Assembly (NCBI GenBank): GCA_031835245.1
Contig: JAVKOQ010000028.1
Span: forward strand, 97,001 to 161,000
Source: Balamuthia mandrillaris
Taxonomy: Eukaryota > Discosea > Longamoebia > Balamuthiidae
Direction: 5' to 3'
DNA: 64,000 nt
Below are positions 46,559 to 57,436 of this stretch, one piece after another. The notes beneath the pieces were generated by a model. The model was not told the DNA's origin. It was given only the letters and a program-made list of their open reading frames with translations, and did no database searches. The position numbers and the translations under genes were made by a program. Position 1 is the first letter of the stretch. Each line of letters starts with the position of its first letter.

Positions 46559-48311
46559 GAGAGAAGCGCGAGAGGCAGAGAGAAGCAGAGAACGTTAACG
46601 GCCAAAAACTTTTCGATACCTAACCCTAATACTAACCCTAACCTCCTTTTACTTTAAAAACAATAAATAGCAAAAACAGAGGAAGAATTGGAGACATTAT
46701 GTGAGTATGACTTGGACAGCGAAGACGAGGCCTTTGTACGAGATTGGAATGAGAAGCATGCAAACGGTGGCAACCATCCTCTCAACTCTGCGATGGACGA
46801 GGACGAAGAGGAAGAGGAAGAAGCAGAAGAGCCTGACGTCATAACGGATGGCCCTTCGGTGCGTAGAACGACATCAGCGAAGCACGGAAGGAGGCATGGA
46901 AGCAGCAGTGGTAGTAGTTGTGGTGTTCATCGACCGGCTCGTCTGAATGAGGACCTGTTTGAGCGGATCATCAACGCCCTAGAAAAGGAGGTCTTTAAAC
47001 AGGTTTTTATTCTTTTCTACATTTCGTTTTCATCTTGTTTATTATGGCTTTGTTACGGTAGTTTTGTTTACTATTTTCTTCTCTATCATAAAACATTAGA
47101 GACAAGAAAAAGGGTTTAGCTCAGATGACTCAGAGTCGGATGAAGATGACATACCGTGTTGCATTTGTAATGACGGTGACCACTCGGAGAAGAACTTGAT
47201 CGTGTTTTGTGATGGTTGTGACATGGCTGTTCATCAAGCTTGTTACGGCGTTCCGACGTTGCCTTCTGGCGCATGGTACTGTGATAAGTGCGCAATTGTT
47301 GGCAAGAAAGCTTCTGTGGTACGTTATCATTATGCTATCTGTTAGCTTCTTCTTTTTGTTTGAGATATTCTTTCTTTTTGTCTCATTTGGGGAATGACAA
47401 AAATAGACATGTTGCTTATGCGGCGGGACTGGAGGAGCAATGAAGCCTACAAAACGGGCAAAAGCTAAAGAACATTCAAAGAAAGAAGAAGAAAAAGAAC
47501 CACAAGAACATCAAGAAGGAGAAGGAGGTGACAAAGATTGGGTACATGTTGTATGCGCCTTGTGGACACCAGGAGTGACGTGGGATGACCCCGAGACGTT
47601 GCACGGACCCAACTTTGGTGGCATCGATAAACGACGCTTTAACTTAGTGAGTCTTGCTTTTTTTTTGTTCTTTGTTTCGTTTTTTGTTTTCTTGTTTAGT
47701 CTTATTGATTTTTTTTCTGCAGACTTGTATCATTTGTAAAGAAAAGACGGGAGCTTGTATACAATGTAAGCATAAGAATTGTTGTACGTCGTTTCACCCA
47801 ATGTGCGGTCGACGGCACGGTTTATTTGTGGAGATTAAGCCTGGAAAAGGTGATTCTGTTCTCTTCACTGCCTATTGTCGGAAACATTCTATTGTACGTA
47901 TCATCTGAAGGTTCTCTTTTATCTTCTGCTTTCTCTACTATTATTTGAATCCCCTCTTCTTGTCTCTCTTTTTTTCCCCCCATTTTTTTGCGTTCCTGAC
48001 TTTTGCCAATAAACAGAGACACTATCAACAGCGAACCGAAATGCAAAAGATAAAAAAGATTAACTGCCCAAAGCTGTTGCGTGGAGACCACAAGAAGCTT
48101 TTGACCGGTTCCGTTCTTAAGCGGCACAAATTGTTTAAAGTGAATCCGGAAGTCTTGGAAGCCGTCTACAGCTATTGGGTCAACAAACGACTGCGAAAGG
48201 GTCGTCCTCTCATTTATCGATTGGAGCAACAGTTAAAGGAATTGTGGAAAGATTCGCCTAAACGCATACAGCGGGTTTGTTCTCCCTCCTTTCTTACCTC
48301 CTTCTCCTTCA

Positions 48312-48342
<31 letters not shown>

Positions 48343-49563
48343 CATCTAGAGTTTTATACTCATTTCTCATTTCATTAACTCAAAATACAGAAACAACGCC
48401 AACATTATGCAGAAATGCAAAAACTGAGGCGAGACATGGAAATTGCTCGTTTGCTGCTGGATCTGGTGACTAAACGAGAACGGCAAAAACTTCGTCGTGT
48501 TGAAGTGCTTCGCGAGATATTTGAACAACAAATCGCTGAAGAAGACCCAGAAAACGCTATTGAACTCGTCTCAGCCACTTCTTCTCCGTTACCAACGACA
48601 GCTTTATCACCAATTCCAACAATCTCAACATCCTTATCAACATTACAGCAACAACTTCAATTCCAGCAACAACAACTTCAACAACAATTAAAACTGCAAC
48701 AACGAAAACAAAAGCAGCAAAAGAAACCGCAGAAGCAGAAACAAAAACAACCACGCCGAGAGATTCGCGTTCACGCTCGAACAAAGTCCTTTTTGGATGC
48801 CAACGCAGCTCACGAGGCGTCTGTGTTTTTCGTCAACAGAAGCTCATCACTGACGCGACATCGCAAACGACCTCGTCTCTTTCCTCCTCCTTCTTATTTC
48901 CACAACGGTGGAAGCAGTTTGAATGATGGTGAAAACCCAGAAGAAGGAGCTACAACCGCGAGAACGAACGCTTATTCTTCTGAGCCCGGAACTTCCTCTT
49001 CCTCTTTTCCTTATTCATCGTCTTTGATGGTGTTGCCAAACAAAAGGAAGAGAGGAAGACCCCCCAGAACAAGAAGCTCATGGCCGCTTCTTTCTTCTTC
49101 TGGCGCATCTTCTTCCTCTTCTTCTACACCCGCTGCTCCTTCAACCTCGCCTTACTTGCTTCCAACTATCCCACTCAAACGCATTACCGATCTTACTTTA
49201 TCTTCATCTTCGAGTTCAAACAAAAGAAAAAGAGAAATCGAGGAGGATCAAGAAGAAGAACAGGAACGAAACGAAGCAGTGTCCCCAAGGAAAGAAGAGG
49301 AGGAAGAAGAAGAAGAAGAGCAAGCAGTTGCCATCATTCCACCAACACCACCCCCAATGATCGTAAAAAGAGGGCCTGGCCGACCCAGGAAACGGCCCTT
49401 GCCGACTTCACCAATCCTAGCAGCAACGCCAAAGAGCGTTTCTTCTCCGTCTTCCTCTTCTTTGGCTGGGACAGACCGAGGCGCAGGAAAGGTGCCAGGC
49501 AGCGCTGATACTGAAAGCGGGACAAAGAAACGACGGAAAAGTGATCGTTTGCGGCACCGTTAA
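45591..49563 (+). CDS. BRPF/JADE/Nto1-like PHD - extended PHD chromatin scaffold
   Basis: About eight exons from ATG 45591 to TAA 49561-49563. N-terminal EPL1-like part (DKTPLYLSDTMLLDEEE; TLCEYDLDSEDEAFVRDWNE; RLNEDLFERIINALEKEVF) is followed by a PHD finger (CCICNDGDHSEKNLIVFCDG, CDMAVHQACYGVPTLPSGAW, YCDKCA) and directly by an extended PHD (CCLCGGTGGAMKPT, WVHVVCALWTPGVTW, CIICKEKTGACIQCKHKNCC, SFHPMCGRRHGLF). EPL1 plus PHD plus ePHD is the hallmark of BRPF, JADE and yeast Nto1, subunits that target MYST histone acetyltransferases. A helical region (AEMQKLRRDMEIARLLLDLV) and two AT-hook-like motifs (KRKRGRPPRTRSS, VKRGPGRPRKR) follow. No bromodomain or PWWP is seen, so it is closer to JADE/Nto1. 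Long Gln and Ser/Pro tracts fill the last exon. Confidence 0.92.
46505..46560 (+). repeat. Intronic (GA)n(CAGA)n microsatellite
   Basis: gagaga then cagacagacagaga in an intron of the PHD gene. It is purine-rich on the sense strand, an exception to the general bias. The telomere-like cluster follows at 46618. Confidence 0.9.
46618..46643 (+). repeat. Interstitial telomere-like (CCCTAA) cluster
   Basis: The run taccta accctaatactaa ccctaacc contains three ccctaa-type units with one interrupted (aatact). It lies in the intron before the exon starting near 46673. TTAGGG-type repeats are telomeric in many eukaryotes; a healed break or chance expansion are both possible. Confidence 0.7.
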
Positions 49564-49732
49564 AAAAGAACATTTTGTGCATTTGTATAAAAAAAACCAT
49601 CCTTTGAAAAAAAGCTCTACTCCATTTCTTTCTATCATGGCGTCACACTCGAATAGGTACCTATCCTTTCAAGAGTGCAGACAGTAGTGTACTGGGAATG
49701 TGATATTTAAAGTTGATGGTGGCGAGAAAGCA
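49564..49732. other. Short gap between convergent PHD and PPR genes
   Basis: 169 bp of 3' flanks for both genes. Nothing else seen. Confidence 0.4.
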
Positions 49733-52700
49733 TCACCAATAATCCCCGCAAGAACACAGCCCATCAGGGGAAAAGCGATGGAAGCGATTGGCATCCCGCA
49801 CCAAGATCTCTCTCTGGCTCACCTTGGCGATGAACTTGGTGGCCGTGTGGCAGTCCCCACACACCCTCAGGTTCTTCAGGATCCGCAAGGGCTGGCCTGG
49901 TGGGGTGGCCACCAGCCCGAAGGCGATGGCCAGCTTCTCGCTGTGATAACACAGCTCCTCTGCCTTCTGCTCGTCTGCCACATCGTGCAGCACCCAGTTC
50001 AGGTCTGGCTGGTAACCCGCCGCCTTCATCTGCTGGTTCAGCCGGTCCAGCTGGTGGTAGATCTCTGCGCTGCGAGGGTGGCTGCGGTCCTTCACCACGA
50101 AGCTGTGCACCTCCCCATCCACCGTGATCCAGCTCCTTCCTGGTTCTTTCTTCACCCTTCGTTCCTCCATCTCCTTTCGCACCTTCTCCGCTTCTTCCCA
50201 TCGGCCTGCGGCGGCCAAGATGTTGGACAGGACCACAAATGGTGCAGCGTCCTTTGGATCCAATGCAATGGCTCGCTCTGCTGCTCTTTTGGCACGGTCT
50301 ACATCCTTGGCTCCTCGGCAGGCCCCCAACAAGGCCTTCCAAGTCACAGCATCAGGGGAGGCCATGGTGCGAATCAAGGTTTCTGCTTCCGCCAGCCTTC
50401 CCGCCCGCCCCAACAGGTCCACGATGCAATTGAAATGCTCCGTGGTGGGTTGGACGTTGTGCCTCTCGCTCATGGCAGCAAAGCACGCCAAGCCTTCCTC
50501 CACCAGCCCTGCATGGCTGCAGGCATTCAGCACATTGACGAAGGTGATGGCGTCTGGTTCCACACCTTGTTCTTGCATCTCCTGCAGTGTGGCCAGTGCT
50601 TCTTTGCCTTGTCCATGCAGCCCTAGCATGGAAATCATGGTGGTCCACGTGATCACATCCCGTTCCTTCATTTGCTGGAACACCGCACGTGCCGCCTCTA
50701 ACTCCCCACACTTGCCATACATGCTGATCAGTGCGTTTGAGGAATTAATATTGGGAAGCAAGCCCTTGCGCAGCAGCTCCGCATGCACCTGCTTGCCTGT
50801 CTTCAAGTCTGCTGTGCTGGCACAAGCCTTGAGCACAATGGAGAAGGTGAAGGTGTCTGCTGGCACCCCGGCCTGCTGCATCTCTTGGAACAGCTGCAAG
50901 GCCTTCTTTCCATCTCCACCCTGGGTTTCTTCTGCAATCATGGAATTCCATGTCACCACATCCCGTTCCTTCATGCCTTGGAACACCGCGCGTGCTTCCT
51001 CCATCTTCCCGCACTTGCCATACATGCTGATCAGCGCGTTTGCCTCGACGATGCTCAAGGAGCCGCGATGGAGCATCTTCGCATGCACACGCTTGCCCAT
51101 CTCCATGTCCCCTGTCATCGCACAAGCCTTGAGCACTGCCGCGAAGGTGAAGGAGTTTGCTGGTATGCCTGCTTCCTGCATCTCTTGGAACAGCTGCAAG
51201 GCCTTCTTTCCATCTCCACCCTGGGTTTCTTCTGCAATCATGGAATTCCATGTCACCACGTCCCGTTCCTTCATGCCTTGGAATACTGCGCGTGCCTCCT
51301 CCATCTTCCCGCACTTGCCATACATGCTGATCAGAGCGTTTGCCTCGACGACGCTCAAGGAGCCGCGATGGAGCATCTTCGCATGCACACGCTTGCCCGT
51401 TGTCACATTCTTCGTCATCGCACAGGCTTTGAGCACTGCCGCAAAGGTAGCAGCGTTTGCTGGCACCCGAGCCTCTTGCATCTCTTGGAACAGCTGCAAG
51501 GCCTCCTTCTCGTGGCCGCTTTGGGTTTCCTCCGCAATCATAGTAGTCCAGGTCACCACGTCCCGTTCCTTCATGCCTTGGAATACTGCGCGTGCCTCCT
51601 CCATTTCCCCGCAAGTCCCATACATGTTGATGAGGGCGTTTGAAAGAGCGGTGTTAAGTTGCAAGCCCTTGCGAAGCAGCTCCGCATGCACCTGCTTGCC
51701 TGTCTTCAAGTCTGCTGTGCTGGCACAAGCCTTCAACACAATGGAGAAGGTGAAGGCGTTTGCTGCCACGCCAGCCTCCTCCATCTCTTGGAACAGCTGC
51801 AAGGCTTCCTGTCCATGGCCACTTTGGGCTTCCTCCACGATCATAGTGGTCCAGGTCACCACGTTCCGCTCCTTCATGCCTTGGAACACTGCACGTGCTT
51901 CCTCCATCTTCCCGCACTTGCCATACATGCTGATCAGCGCGTTTGCCTCGACGATGCTCAAGGAGCCGCGATGGAGCATCTTCGCATGCACACGCTTGCC
52001 CATCTCCATGTCCCCTGTCATCGCACAAGCCTTGAGCACTGCCGCGAAGGTGAAGGAGTTTGCTGGTATGCCTGCTTCCTCCATTTCTTGGAACAGCCGC
52101 AAGGCCTCCTCCCCACGGCCGCTCTGTGTTTCCCCTGCAATCATGGCGGTCCAGGTCACCACGTCCCGTTCCTTCATGCCTTGGAATACTGCGCGTGCCT
52201 CCTCCATCTCCCCGCAAGTCCCATACATGTTGATGAGGGTGTTTGAAAGAACGGTGTTTGGGTGCAAGCCCTTGCGCAGTATCTCAGCGTGTACGCGCTT
52301 GCCCATCTCCAAGTCCTCCGCCATCGCACAGGCCTTGAGCACAGTGGAGAAGGTGAAGGCGTCTGCTGGCACCCCGGCCTCCTCCATCTCTTGGAACAGC
52401 TGCAATGCGTCCTTCTCACCCCCACACTGTGTGCACGCTTGCATCATGGCATTCCACATCGCCGCTCGGCCTTTGTTCTCTTTGCCTCGCTGGTGTTGTT
52501 GCTGCTGGCGGAAGACGGAACGGGCGAGGTCCAGCCGGCCACACGCCCCATACACGCTGATCAGCGAAGCCACTAAGCGGGAAAGCACCCGCCGGTCAGA
52601 AGTAGAGAGATGGAGGTGGGCGTGCACCAACTGGGCGGCCTTCAGGTTCCTCTCCTGCTTGCACCGTTTCAACAGGGCCTGTAAGACCTTCTCCTCCGCT

Positions 52701-53119
52701 CTCACCCCTGCCCTTTCCATCTCCTCCAAAACGTTGCTCAGCGTTCCAGCTTGAAGGCGGCCCCCTGCCCCTTGTGCCAGCTCTTGCAGCTGTTGTTGTT
52801 TTTGCTTCCTCGTCCTGTCTTCTGCCCTGCGCTGCTCCCCCGAGTTCCAACGGTTGTTCGCTGCTGTGCCATCCACTGTTCGGGTGGATGTAAATGGTAT
52901 GAGTTGCGCAGAAGTGAGGCGGAAGAAGAAAGAAAGAAACGACAAGAAAGAAAGAAAGAAGAACAAAGAGAACAAGAAAGACATTTGCTAGCAAAGAGAG
53001 AACGAACCAGGACAGCCGCAAGAGGAGTGGTAATGGCAAACTGGGGGAACAACAGGAAGCGAACACAGGGGAAATCGAAGGCAGGCAGGCAGGAGGAAAG
53101 GCTTCCTCTGCACGGCCAT
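49733..53119 (-). CDS. PPR-DYW protein (PLS class), probable organelle C-to-U RNA editing factor
   Basis: Exon 1 53119-53008, intron, exon 2 52875-49733, in phase, about 1085 residues. Exon 1 (MAVQRKPFLLPACLRFPLCS) is basic with no acids early, fitting a mitochondrial targeting peptide. Exon 2 has about twenty PPR units in 101-residue P-L-S cycles (such as NALISMYGKCGKMEEARAVF, KERDVVTWNSMIAEE, ALQLFQEMQEAGIPANSFTF), then E motifs and a full DYW deaminase: zinc-site YHSEKLAIAFGLV, VCGDCHTATKF, and CSCGDYW as the last residues. DYW proteins edit C to U in mitochondria or plastids; outside land plants they are known from a few protists, probably by transfer. DNA of the internal cycles is nearly identical (303-bp spacing), so the array has expanded recently. 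Confidence 0.95.
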
Positions 53120-53386
53120 GGCTATCACCCCACCACCACGTCGCAACAACATCTTTGCCGCACACTACTCTGAAATATCAGGTCGACCCGATAAAAAACC
53201 AACACTAGTATGATGTCATATTAATCAGGGGAACCTGCTATATTGCCAAGAAACCACTAATCTTTCTGCGCTATATTTATAATGAAAACAGAGTGCTTCA
53301 TTTTGTTACAACCAACCCAAAGACCGAAAAGTGTTTTTTAATCCATTGTTGGTGACCAAAACAAAAAAAAAAACAAACAAACAAAC
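53120..53386. promoter_or_regulatory. Divergent promoter, PPR gene / small unknown gene 1
   Basis: 267 bp. A TATA-like gctatatttataatg at 53271-53285 lies about 105 bp upstream of the ATG at 53387. The rest is unremarkable. Confidence 0.5.
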
Positions 53387-53695
53387 ATGGCCTCCAAAAA
53401 GACGCACATCATTGTGTACAATGACACGAGAAAGACCGTCACCATCGGCACCAAGAACTTCATTGGCTGGCTCTCCACCGAGGACGTATCGCCCGGAAAG
53501 ACGTGGACCTACGACACAACGGACATCTTTGGCAACAAGTACATAAAGAACGTTCATTTTGTGCTGGGCGATAAGGAGATCTTTGCCCCGCTCACCTCTG
53601 CCGGCAAGTATAAGCTTTCGACGCTCCTCAGGGAAGCACAGGCCTTTTGCAAGATCAGTGAACTGGCAGCCGTCATCAACGACATCCTTGGCTAA
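53387..53695 (+). CDS. Small intronless protein of unknown family, tandem copy 1
   Basis: 102 residues, start MASKKTHIIVYNDTRKTVTI and end AAVINDILG. About 65% of positions match the next gene by eye (THIIVYNDTRKTV, IGTKNFIGWLSTE, FAPL, SAGKYKLS). Predicted as a compact mixed beta/alpha domain with two Trp and a helical C-terminus; no signal peptide, membrane segment or known motif. Intronless with biased codons, like actin. I do not recognise the family. Confidence 0.85.
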   Translation: MASKKTHIIVYNDTRKTVTIGTKNFIGWLSTEDVSPGKTWTYDTTDIFGNKYIKNVHFVLGDKEIFAPLTSAGKYKLSTLLREAQAFCKISELAAVINDILG

Positions 53696-53981
53696 GCAAA
53701 ATACCCGGCAACTCTTTGTTTTTTTTTTTTTTGAAGAGAATAAGTGCAAGTGCAAAAAACAATTCCAAGTTTTAAAAATAAACAAAATAAATATAGACTC
53801 GCAACCAGTTCCGCTAAAGGAACAACGAAAAAGCCTTGGGCCGTCTATTTATTTAGTTTTGGTGTAGCCCGGTAACTCACCTCTTATAAAACTGTAACTC
53901 CTTGCTCTCCCTTTCTTATCCGAACACACTCCGGTACAGCACAACACAAACAGACAGCAACGGCAAACAATTTGAGCAACA
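53696..53981. promoter_or_regulatory. Promoter region between the two small genes
   Basis: 286 bp. A TATA-like tcttataaaactg at 53882-53894 lies about 90-95 bp before the ATG at 53982, the same distance as in the first copy, so the promoter was probably duplicated with the gene. Confidence 0.5.
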
Positions 53982-54293
53982 ATGTCCAAGTCTACTCACA
54001 TCATCGTCTACAATGACACTAGAAAGACCGTCAACATCGGCACCAAGAACTTCATCGGCTGGCTCTCCACCGAACCCCTGACTCCTGGAGAGACCTGGAC
54101 CTGGGACGCGACCGACTTTTTCGGCAACAAGTACGCCACCAACGTGTGGTTCAAGTTCGGAGACGACGAGATCTTCGCTCCGCTTATCTCTACCGGCAAG
54201 TACAACCTCTCCAAGCTGCTCAAGGTCGCCAAGGGCTTTCACAAAGCGGGTAAAATAGCTAACCTGATCGATGAAATCACCGGTCACTTATAA
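53982..54293 (+). CDS. Small intronless protein of unknown family, tandem copy 2
   Basis: 103 residues, MSKSTHIIVYNDTRKTVNIG start, TLTP-type insert, DATDFFGNKYATNVWFKFGD middle and NLIDEITGHL end. A diverged tandem copy of the gene at 53387, same strand and no intron. Codon use is strongly C-ending. No recognised domain; a small abundant cytosolic protein is the most I can say. Confidence 0.85.
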   Translation: MSKSTHIIVYNDTRKTVNIGTKNFIGWLSTEPLTPGETWTWDATDFFGNKYATNVWFKFGDDEIFAPLISTGKYNLSKLLKVAKGFHKAGKIANLIDEITGHL

Positions 54294-54701
54294 ACGCAAC
54301 CCAAAGATTTTACAAAAATAAATATAAATATAATATAAATAATAAATGCTCTTCCTTCCGTGCATCAGAGTTTTGATTTTTTTTCTTCATCTTCTTCTGC
54401 ATCATCCTCTTCGTCCTCTTCTCCCTCCTTTCACAAACAACTGCCATGCAAAGATAGGCCAGATGGTGTGGGGCAACAGTTACAAGAAACAGAGGAATTA
54501 TTTATTCATAATTTGTCTACAAAAAATACCTCCACCAATCAGCTGAAAAAAACGGTCAGATGATCTCAGGCTGAGGAGCATTTGATCATTTTTGTAATTT
54601 TTTTCTTTTTCGCTTTTGAATAATTTAATACAGCGTTACGATCATAGTGTTGTTGTTGGGATCTATATTGCTACAAAAAAGAAAGCACGGAGAAGAACGA
54701 C
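54294..54701. other. Intergenic before the SAM-like charged protein
   Basis: 408 bp with A/T-rich 3' flank (54310-54345), a T/C-rich patch, and otherwise no signal. No gene is supported. Confidence 0.4.
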
Positions 54702-56158
54702 ATGCTGGAGAACGCCAGCGAGCGCGCCGAAGAACCGCTGGGGGAGTTCCTTGAAGAGTACCTCTTGCAAGACCTGCAACCCATTTTCAATAAACATGGT
54801 ACCCCCCCATCTTTATGCGTTTTCCAGTTTCTCTTCTTCCTTGCGTTGGCTTGTTGGCATATATTTGTAACCCTTGTTGTGTACCAGAGATCAAAACAGT
54901 AGGGCAGGTCTCTCAAATGACCACACAAGAGCTTAGAAGGATCGGCATATGTTTCGGGGATTGTGCGTATATCCACAGCTGCTGCGAGGAACGGCGACAA
55001 AGAGGAGGTCGCTCAACCGTTCAAACCGCAAAACAGAAGAAGGAACAAGAGAGAGGAGGCAATGAGGAGGAAAAAAGACGACAACAACGCAAGTCCATTT
55101 TACAGGAGAAAAGAAAGAGCTATCGCACCATGTCATCGATCGCTTTGCAGCAACTCAAAACGTTGGATATGAATGCTGATATAATGGTGATGAAGGATGA
55201 GGCGACGACAACTGCAGAAGAACAAAGTCGGATAGAGAAGAAGCACAAGAAGAAAGCAAAAGAAAACGAGGAAGACGAACTGAAAGAGCGAAAACACGCC
55301 AAGGTTCGAATAGAAGAAAAAGTGAATGGCATGGGAGACAAAACTAAAGTAGAGGTAGGAGAAGCAACAAGAGAGACTGAGAACACGAAAGAGGACGATG
55401 CAAACAAAGAAGAACGCGAAGAAAACAAAAACGAACAAGAACAAGGAAAGGAAAAGGAAAAGGAAAAGGAAAAGGAAAAGGAAAAGGAAAAGGAAAAGGA
55501 AAAGGAAGAGGAAGAGGAAGAGGAAAAGGGAAGCGCAGAACGAGAAGGACGAGAACAAGACAAGCCAGAACGAGACGAAGGCTATCGAGAAAAAGAACAA
55601 GAGAAAGTTAAAGAAAAACAAGCAGGTGATAAAAGACAAGAAAAAGAAGAACGAGCGGAGCAGCCTCAAACGAACTCAAATGGAAACATTGCATCACCGC
55701 TTCAACAGAACGAGGAACGGATAGAAGAGAATCCTCAAACGACAGACGAAACAAACATTACTCAAACGAACAAGAAAAAGAAGAACAGACCCAAACACAA
55801 AAACACATCGAAAACAAACACCGAGAACAAAGAAGAAGCAAAGCAAACTGAAGAACCACAACAAAACCGACTAAAACGTGGCACGCTCTTCACAAAACCA
55901 ACAACACCAAGAAAAGAAGGACAAGAAGGAAAAATAAAGTTGGGGAGCGCACGCACGCCTTCACCGAGTCGTAGCTGGCGGAGCAGTCGCTCTCCATCTC
56001 CACCCTCTTCGGGTGTGCTGTCTTCCTCGTTCCCGAAAGGAAGAACGACGACGTTGCTGTTCAGTCATTCTCAACAACCGAGAGTGAACAGCTGGTTGGG
56101 TCCTCAACGCCGTAACCTCGTTAAGAAGAATCACGATAAAGGCGGTGACAATAAATAA
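54702..56158 (+). CDS. SAM-like N-terminus with highly charged KEKE-rich tail
   Basis: Two exons, 54702-54798 and 54888-56158, in phase, about 455 residues. Residues 1-60 read GEFLEEYLLQDLQPIFNKHE, IKTVGQVSQMTTQELRRIGI, CFGDCAYIHSCCEE, a SAM-like helix bundle closing with LxxxGIxxGxxxxI. The rest is disordered, Lys/Glu-rich with a (GAAAAG)n-coded KEKE tract and a Ser/Arg-rich end (RTPSPSRSWRSSRSPSPPSS). SAM domains mediate protein-protein contact. Its SAM closely resembles the SAM of the neighbouring RhoGEF (LRRCGIALGDCLFLID), which lies tail-to-tail 57 bp away. Rest unknown. Confidence 0.7.
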
Positions 56159-56215
56159 ACTGGAAGAATCGATTGCTCGAACTTTCTTTGTTTTTTTGAT
56201 GATGAAGAGGAAAGT

Positions 56216-57399
56216 TTAGCCGAATGAAAACATGTTGTCTTCTTCATCGTCGTCGTTGTTGATGGAAGAGTCCTCCTCGTTGCTATTGCTGCTATTTACA
56301 TCAGGTTCGATGGTGATGATCTCGTCTTGCTCCTCCTCTTCCGTCTCTTCGTTCTCCGCTTTGCTTTTTTCTTTCTTGTTTTTGTTGCTGCTTTTTCGTC
56401 GTTGTTTATCTGATTGTCTTCGAACGGGTCGTTGTTGAAGTTGCGGTTTTTGTTGTGGTTGCGGTAGTTGCTGCTTTTGTTGGACGCCATCTTGTTCAGT
56501 AAGTGCTTCAGAGAGAAGAGTGGAGAGCTCGCTGACCCAACGTTTGGCCTCTGATGCTGATTTGGTAAAGAACTCATACTTTTTCTTCTTGTTGGTTTGG
56601 AAGCGAAAGACTCGACATTTGCTGTCTCCTGTTTTTGTAAAGAGAAGGACAAACATTAGAAATAAAGAACGAAAGATAGAAGGACAGAAAGAAAAGGAGG
56701 AAACATACGAGCATCAGCAAGAGTAATCATGTTCAAATCCGTCACGGGTATAACTTCCTTCACGTGCAACTTTGTTTCTTCCTTTTTGTTGCTCTTCGCT
56801 CTAGTGCCTTTCAGAAAGTCGAGTTTGTTCCAGTGATTGTGACTGCTGCTCGAAGGAATACAAAGCAACAAAGCACCATTGAACAGAACGAGATGATCCG
56901 ACAGCGATGACGAAGATGGGTTGGTTTCTTTCACCTTCTCTTTATCTTTTTCTGTTCCTCCTATTGTAGCAGAAGAGAGCAGATGTTTCTTGGAAGGATG
57001 ACCTTTGCCAACCGGTCCTTCGTAGACCAGCCTTCTCTTTCTAGACCAAGGAAGCTCCTCCACGTGTTTGCTGTTGTTGGCAAAGACTAAACGTTGGTCG
57101 AAGAAGCGCTGCACAACGGCCAATTGCTCTGACACTCGTTTGCGTTCGTTGATCTCCCGGGTGACTTGACGAATTCTGGTGTAGGCACTATCTAACATGC
57201 GATAACTTTCGGTGCCGCTGGTGCTCTTCTTGATCAAGTCTCGCAATAGCATTTCGTAGCGAGGCACTCGTTGGACGGGCATTATCAGGAAGGAGGGAAG
57301 ATCTTGGTAGTTACATTCTGGCTTGGCTTCACATTTCTTGATAGAAAAAGTTAGTGTTTGCGACGATAGGGAAGAGGATAAGAGCAGAGAGAACGAGAG

Positions 57400-57436
<37 letters not shown>

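Noticed and set aside
50124-52754. 876-codon plus-strand frame over the PPR gene
   Set aside because: Antisense shadow; the minus-strand frame has the full PPR-DYW protein.
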